This document shows positions 60,711-64,000 of a stretch of DNA of 64,000 nucleotides, piece after piece. Location of the stretch: the NCBI RefSeq assembly GCF_000379105.1, contig NZ_KB900609.1, forward strand, positions 4,638,644 through 4,702,643, in the 5' to 3' direction. Position numbers and translations under genes: made by a program. Within the stretch, counting starts at the first letter, position 1. Every line of letters begins with the position of its first letter. A model generated the notes under the pieces. The model was not told where the DNA came from and did no database searches. It was given only the letters and a program-made list of their open reading frames with translations. Origin of the DNA: Methylobacterium sp. WSM2598. Its GTDB lineage: Bacteria > Pseudomonadota > Alphaproteobacteria > Rhizobiales > Beijerinckiaceae.

Positions 60711-61796
60711 TCACAGCCCGGCCTCGGGCAGCCGCACGGCCTGGCCCTCCTTCAGGCTGTGCACGCCCGCGACGACGACCCGCTCGCCGGCCGCGAGCCC
60801 CTCGCCCACGAAGACCCGGTCCCCGGCCCGCCCGACCAGCGTCACGTCCCGGCGCCGGACCGACTTGCCGTCCGCCGCCACGACCCAGACCGCGGGGCGG
60901 CCCTCCGGGTCGAGGAGGGCCGTGGAGGGGAGGGGGATGCGGGGGGCGATCCGCCGCTCCAGCGCGACCGTCACGGTGGTGCCGAGGCGGAAGGCGGGGG
61001 AGGGGTCGACCAGCGTCATGCGTACGCGCCGGGTGCGGGTGGACGCCTCGGCGAGCGGCCCGATCTCCCGCACCCGGCCCCGCGCCGTGAGGCCGGGCGC
61101 GGAGAGCAGCGTCACCGTGAAGACCGCCTCGCGCGGCACCTCGCCCATCAGCGCGTCCGGGATGTCGACGACGGCCTCGCGGATGTCGGGCCGCGCCACC
61201 GTGACCACCGCCTGCCCGGCCGGCACGACCTGCCCGACCTCGGCGCTCCAGGCGGTGACGACGCCGTCGAAATCGGCGGTGAGCGTCGCGTAGCCGAGTT
61301 CGTCCTCCGCCTTCTGGAGGGCCGCCCTGACCTGGGCGAGGCGCGCGGTGGCGGTGTCGCGGGCGGCGACCGCGGCGTCGAGCTGCGCCTGCGTCACCGC
61401 GCTGCCGTTCTCGAACAGGGTGCGCTGGCGGCTCTCGGCCGCGGTGGTGTTCTGGACCTGGGCCTGCGCATCCGCCACGTCGGCCCGGGCCCGCAGCAGG
61501 GCGAATTGCTGCACCGTGGGATCGAGGGCGGCGAGCCGCGTGCCCTTGGCGACGAGGTCCCCGACATAGACGTCGCGGGCGACGATGCGGCCGCCGATGC
61601 GGAAGCCCATCTGGGTCTGGTAGCGCGGCTCCACCGTGCCCGCGAAGGGGCCGAAGGTCTCGCTCGCCTGGCGCTCCGCCGCCACGGCGAGGACGGGGCG
61701 CACGGGCGGGGGCGCCTCGGCCTTCTCCTGCTGGCAGCCGGCGAGCGCCAGGAGCGCGGCGGTGAGGAGCGCGGCGGTGAGGAGGAGGGGCCTCAC
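60711..61796 (-). CDS. RND efflux periplasmic adaptor (MFP), lipoprotein, second adaptor
   Basis: The 361-residue protein has a lipobox (LLALAGC, Cys near residue 21), then a barrel-sandwich/hairpin region (RDVYVGDLVAKGTRLAALDP, LLRARADVADAQAQVQNTTA) and the conserved VTAWSAEVGQVVPAGQAVVT. Its ATG overlaps the stop of the preceding adaptor gene (ATGA). A second adaptor may form hetero-hexameric assemblies, as in pumps with two MFPs. Confidence 0.92.
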   Translation of the reverse strand: MRPLLLTAALLTAALLALAGCQQEKAEAPPPVRPVLAVAAERQASETFGPFAGTVEPRYQTQMGFRIGGRIVARDVYVGDLVAKGTRLAALDPTVQQFALLRARADVADAQAQVQNTTAAESRQRTLFENGSAVTQAQLDAAVAARDTATARLAQVRAALQKAEDELGYATLTADFDGVVTAWSAEVGQVVPAGQAVVTVARPDIREAVVDIPDALMGEVPREAVFTVTLLSAPGLTARGRVREIGPLAEASTRTRRVRMTLVDPSPAFRLGTTVTVALERRIAPRIPLPSTALLDPEGRPAVWVVAADGKSVRRRDVTLVGRAGDRVFVGEGLAAGERVVVAGVHSLKEGQAVRLPEAGL

Positions 61797-62896
61797 GGCG
61801 CGCCCTCCCCGGCGGCGGCGACGCGCTGGCCCGGGCGCAGGAACTGGATCCCCGCGGTGACGACCTGCTCGCCCGCCTCGACGCCCCCGGCCAGCACGAT
61901 GGCGGAGCCGGCGTAGCGGGCGATCTCGACCGGCCTCGGCGTCACCGTGCCGGAGCCCGGATCGAGCACCCAGACGGCGGGCGCGTCCTTCCAGCGGAAG
62001 AGCGCGCTCCAGGGCAGGGTCACGGCCTGCCGCGGCCGGAAGCGCCCGCGCCCGAGCACGACCGCGCCCAGGCTCATCTCGGGCGGCACGGAATCGAGGC
62101 CGATCCTCACCCGCACGCCGCCGGTGCCGGGGTCGATGGTCGGCGAGATCTCCCGCACCGCGCCGGTGGTGCGGATGCGCGGATCGGCCTGCAGGCTGAT
62201 CTCGATCCTGCCGCCCGCCGGCGGGGTGGTCAGCAGGGTCTCGGGCACGATGAAGACCGCGTCGCGGGGGCCGTCATGCGCCAGGGTGAACACGGTCTGG
62301 CCCGAGGAGACGACCTGCCCGGCCTCGGCGTTGCGGGCCGTGATGATGCCGGCGACCCCGGCCCGCAGCTCCGTGTAGGTGAATTGCTCCCGGGCCGAGC
62401 CGAGGGCGGCGCGGGCCGAATCGACCGAGGCTTGGCTGGTGCGCAGCTGCTGCTCGGCCTGGTCGTAGCTGCTGCGGGTCGTGTAGCCGCTGCGCATGAG
62501 CGCCTGCTGGCGCTCGAAATTCACCTTGGCCTGGGTCAGCAGCGCCTCCGCCGAGGACAGGGCCGCCTCGGCGGTCTCGACGTTGACCCGCTGCTCCTGC
62601 GGTTCGAGCCGGGCCAGCACCTGGTCGGCCCCCACGTGGTCGCCGACCTCGGCGAGGCGCTCGGCGATCTTGCCGGTCACGCGGAACGCGACGGTGCTGA
62701 GGAACTTGGCCTGGACGTCGCCGGACAGCACGACCTCGCCCGCCACGTCGGTGCGGGCGGCCGTGACGGTCTTGACGGCGGCGAGCGAGGGCGGCGGCGT
62801 CGCGTCGGCCGGGGCGCCGGCCGCCGCGGCGGGGCCGAGCGCCGCGCCCGCGAGGAGCGCCGCGCGAATCAGGCGAAGCATGGGGAGGAGCGGCAT
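61793..62896 (-). CDS. RND efflux periplasmic adaptor (MFP), first adaptor
   Basis: From the ATG at 62896 the protein has an export signal (LIRAALLAGAALGPAAAAGA). The adaptor modules follow: VVLSGDVQAKFLSTVAFRVT, the helical hairpin LTQAKVNFERQQALMRSGYT, and ITARNAEAGQVVSSGQTVFT. Starts at 62881 or further upstream are possible. It is first in the operon adaptor-adaptor-pump and diverges from a TetR gene. The three form a tripartite pump with an outer-membrane channel not found here. Confidence 0.92.
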   Translation of the reverse strand: MPLLPMLRLIRAALLAGAALGPAAAAGAPADATPPPSLAAVKTVTAARTDVAGEVVLSGDVQAKFLSTVAFRVTGKIAERLAEVGDHVGADQVLARLEPQEQRVNVETAEAALSSAEALLTQAKVNFERQQALMRSGYTTRSSYDQAEQQLRTSQASVDSARAALGSAREQFTYTELRAGVAGIITARNAEAGQVVSSGQTVFTLAHDGPRDAVFIVPETLLTTPPAGGRIEISLQADPRIRTTGAVREISPTIDPGTGGVRVRIGLDSVPPEMSLGAVVLGRGRFRPRQAVTLPWSALFRWKDAPAVWVLDPGSGTVTPRPVEIARYAGSAIVLAGGVEAGEQVVTAGIQFLRPGQRVAAAGEGAP

Positions 62897-63232
62897 GGGA
62901 ACGAAGGCTCCATGGGTGGCGGCCCACCGGAACGGCATGCGGCGATTCGTTTGAGAGTCTTGTCGGTGCATGGTTTTTCCGGCGAGCCCGGGACCGCGTC
63001 GGCGCATGATGCCGAGGCGGAGAACCGTGAAGGAGCGGCCGCGAGGGGGCGGAGCGGCCGCTCCTTCCAGGCCCCCGGGCGACCTTACGTCAACCGGAGA
63101 CCTGTCGCGAGCCCCGCGCGGGGCAAGGATGTTCGTGGCGAAGCGGCGCCGCGCTCCTCGAACGGGGGACGGCTCTTGCTCTTCGCGGCGCCTTGCTACT
63201 AGTGACTGACTGGTTGGTCAATAGGGGGAGCG
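62897..63232. promoter_or_regulatory. Divergent promoter region of the RND operon and TetR gene
   Basis: The spacer holds no gene; frames in it are shadows. The operator candidate lies at 63203-63220, close to the TetR start, and the RND promoter is expected on the left half. Confidence 0.55.
63203..63220. promoter_or_regulatory. Imperfect 18-bp palindrome, candidate TetR operator
   Basis: TGACTGACTGGTTGGTCA has the symmetric skeleton TGAC-AC-GT-GTCA and lies 12 bases before the TetR start. Similar TGAC-type palindromes are typical of TetR repressors that control RND pumps. Confidence 0.7.
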
Positions 63233-63862
63233 ATGGAGGCGGCACGGCACGGGCCGCGGCAGCGGCGCAAGGAGGCCCGTCCGGGGGAGATCCTGGACGC
63301 GGCCTTCGAGGAATTCGCCCGCAGGGGCTACGCGGCGACGCGCCTCGACGACGTGGCGGCCCGCGCCGGCATCACCAAGGGCACGATCTACGTCTACTTC
63401 CCGAGCAAGGAGGACCTGTTCGTCGCCACCTTCAAGGAGATGGTGCGCCCGACGATGGAGAACATCGCGGCCCTGACGCACGCGCCGCAGGGCACCGCGA
63501 TGGACATCCTGCGCGCGCATTTCCGCTTCGTCTACGATCACATGGTGGCGGACCGGCGGGGCCGGGAATTGCTGCGCCTGCTGATGGCGGAGGCCGGCCG
63601 CTTCCCGAGCCTGGCGGAGCGCTGGCACGACGAGGTGATCGGCCCGGCGGTGGAGCGGATGCGGGCGGTGATGCGCTACGGCGTCGCGCGCGGCGAGTTC
63701 CGCCCGGGCGTCGAGGAGGCCTATCCGCACCTGCTGTTCTCGCCGGTGATGATGGCCTCGACCTGGCTCAGCCTGTTCGGGGAGGCGCACCCGCTCGAGC
63801 TTCAGGGCTACTACGCGGCCCATCTCGACATGATGCGGCGCGCCCTGTGCATCGCCGCGTGA
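63233..63862 (+). CDS. TetR/AcrR-family repressor of the RND operon
   Basis: The 209-residue protein has the TetR DNA-binding helix-turn-helix at residues about 22-66: ILDAAFEEFARRGYAATRLD, VAARAGITKGTIYVYFPSKE and DLFVATFKEM. The ligand-binding C-terminal domain is helical (FRFVYDHMVADRRGRELLRL). GGGGGAG precedes the start. Divergent position and the adjoining palindrome suggest repression of the adaptor-adaptor-pump operon and of itself. The ligand is unknown. Confidence 0.93.
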   Translation: MEAARHGPRQRRKEARPGEILDAAFEEFARRGYAATRLDDVAARAGITKGTIYVYFPSKEDLFVATFKEMVRPTMENIAALTHAPQGTAMDILRAHFRFVYDHMVADRRGRELLRLLMAEAGRFPSLAERWHDEVIGPAVERMRAVMRYGVARGEFRPGVEEAYPHLLFSPVMMASTWLSLFGEAHPLELQGYYAAHLDMMRRALCIAA

Positions 63863-63881
63863 GGCGCCGATCCCGTCGCGG

Positions 63882-64000
63882 TCAGGTCGGCGCCTCCGGC
63901 CCGCCCGCCTCCTCCTGCAAGGCGCGCAGCACGAAGACCCGGATCGCCGAGGAGAGGTTCTGCCCCGCGCGCCCGGCGTCGATGCGCCCGATCAGCGCCG
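63882..64000 (-). CDS. Hypothetical protein, C-terminal fragment cut by the window edge
   Basis: The minus strand reads ALIGRIDAGRAGQNLSSAIR followed by VFVLRALQEEAGGPEAPT and a TGA. The fragment is a regular helix followed by a short tail. It is convergent with the TetR gene. The family cannot be recognised from 39 residues. Confidence 0.6.
   Translation of the reverse strand, partial: ALIGRIDAGRAGQNLSSAIRVFVLRALQEEAGGPEAPT

Noticed and set aside
1..64000. CRISPR array
   Set aside because: No series of regularly spaced identical repeats with unique spacers was seen; all tandem repeats found are contiguous minisatellites.

Overview
The window looks like chromosome of a very GC-rich Methylobacterium-type alphaproteobacterium (Hyphomicrobiales). 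The reasons are the GC-rich codon use, the DUF1491/DUF2336/DUF1214-DUF1254 genes, the metX-metW-chorismate mutase and ruvB-ybgC neighbourhoods, and an Irr-type box before bacterioferritin. The genus is inferred from gene content, not from a marker gene.

Region 1 (1-9489) is the right part of an integrated phage-satellite-like island ending at a tRNA-Arg gene. It holds a P4-type primase cut by an IS3-family element, a repeat cluster that could be an origin, an HK97-type prohead protease and major capsid protein, a P27-type small terminase, a second frameshifted P27-like gene, and small unknown genes. A tyrosine integrase lies beside the tRNA. No portal, large terminase or tail gene is visible, but the left end lies outside the window. 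Inside the island an AT-richer insert (about 5.0-6.8 kb) carries two adjacent genes: an RHH-HEPN-like fusion and a protein with an Rx4H motif. This pair is the best candidate here for an undescribed conflict or defence system. A perfect 22-bp-stem hairpin abuts the start codon of an unknown gene at 7.5 kb.

Region 2 (9.6-15.6 kb) has an aldehyde dehydrogenase and then a truncated type II secretin joined at about 11990 to a second, oppositely oriented truncated gene. A foreign-looking insert follows, with a three-gene cassette: a metzincin-like protease, a small protein with a propeptide-like predicted fold, and a membrane protein. A LysR regulator diverges from mmsA after it.

Region 3 (17.4-29 kb) holds a class III adenylate cyclase, a PAP2/haloperoxidase-like protein with an N-terminal GGNW octapeptide repeat, and an S8 peptidase in one run. 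It also has DUF1810 and a compact iron-uptake operon (siderophore receptor, PiuC-type dioxygenase, ExbB, ExbD, TonB).

Region 4 (29-49.7 kb) has a GH13 branching-type enzyme, methanethiol oxidase with a SCO1 protein, an ion channel, an autotransporter with a phosphatase passenger, housekeeping DUF genes, PBP1A, YcgN, glutathione synthetase, an MFS exporter with a palindromic operator, and DUF2239.

Region 5 (49.8-64 kb) has metW-metX, chorismate mutase, ybgC-metallophosphoesterase-ruvB, bacterioferritin with an Irr-type box, and an RND pump with two adaptors and a divergent TetR gene. Two families of intergenic palindromic repeats are scattered through the core part.
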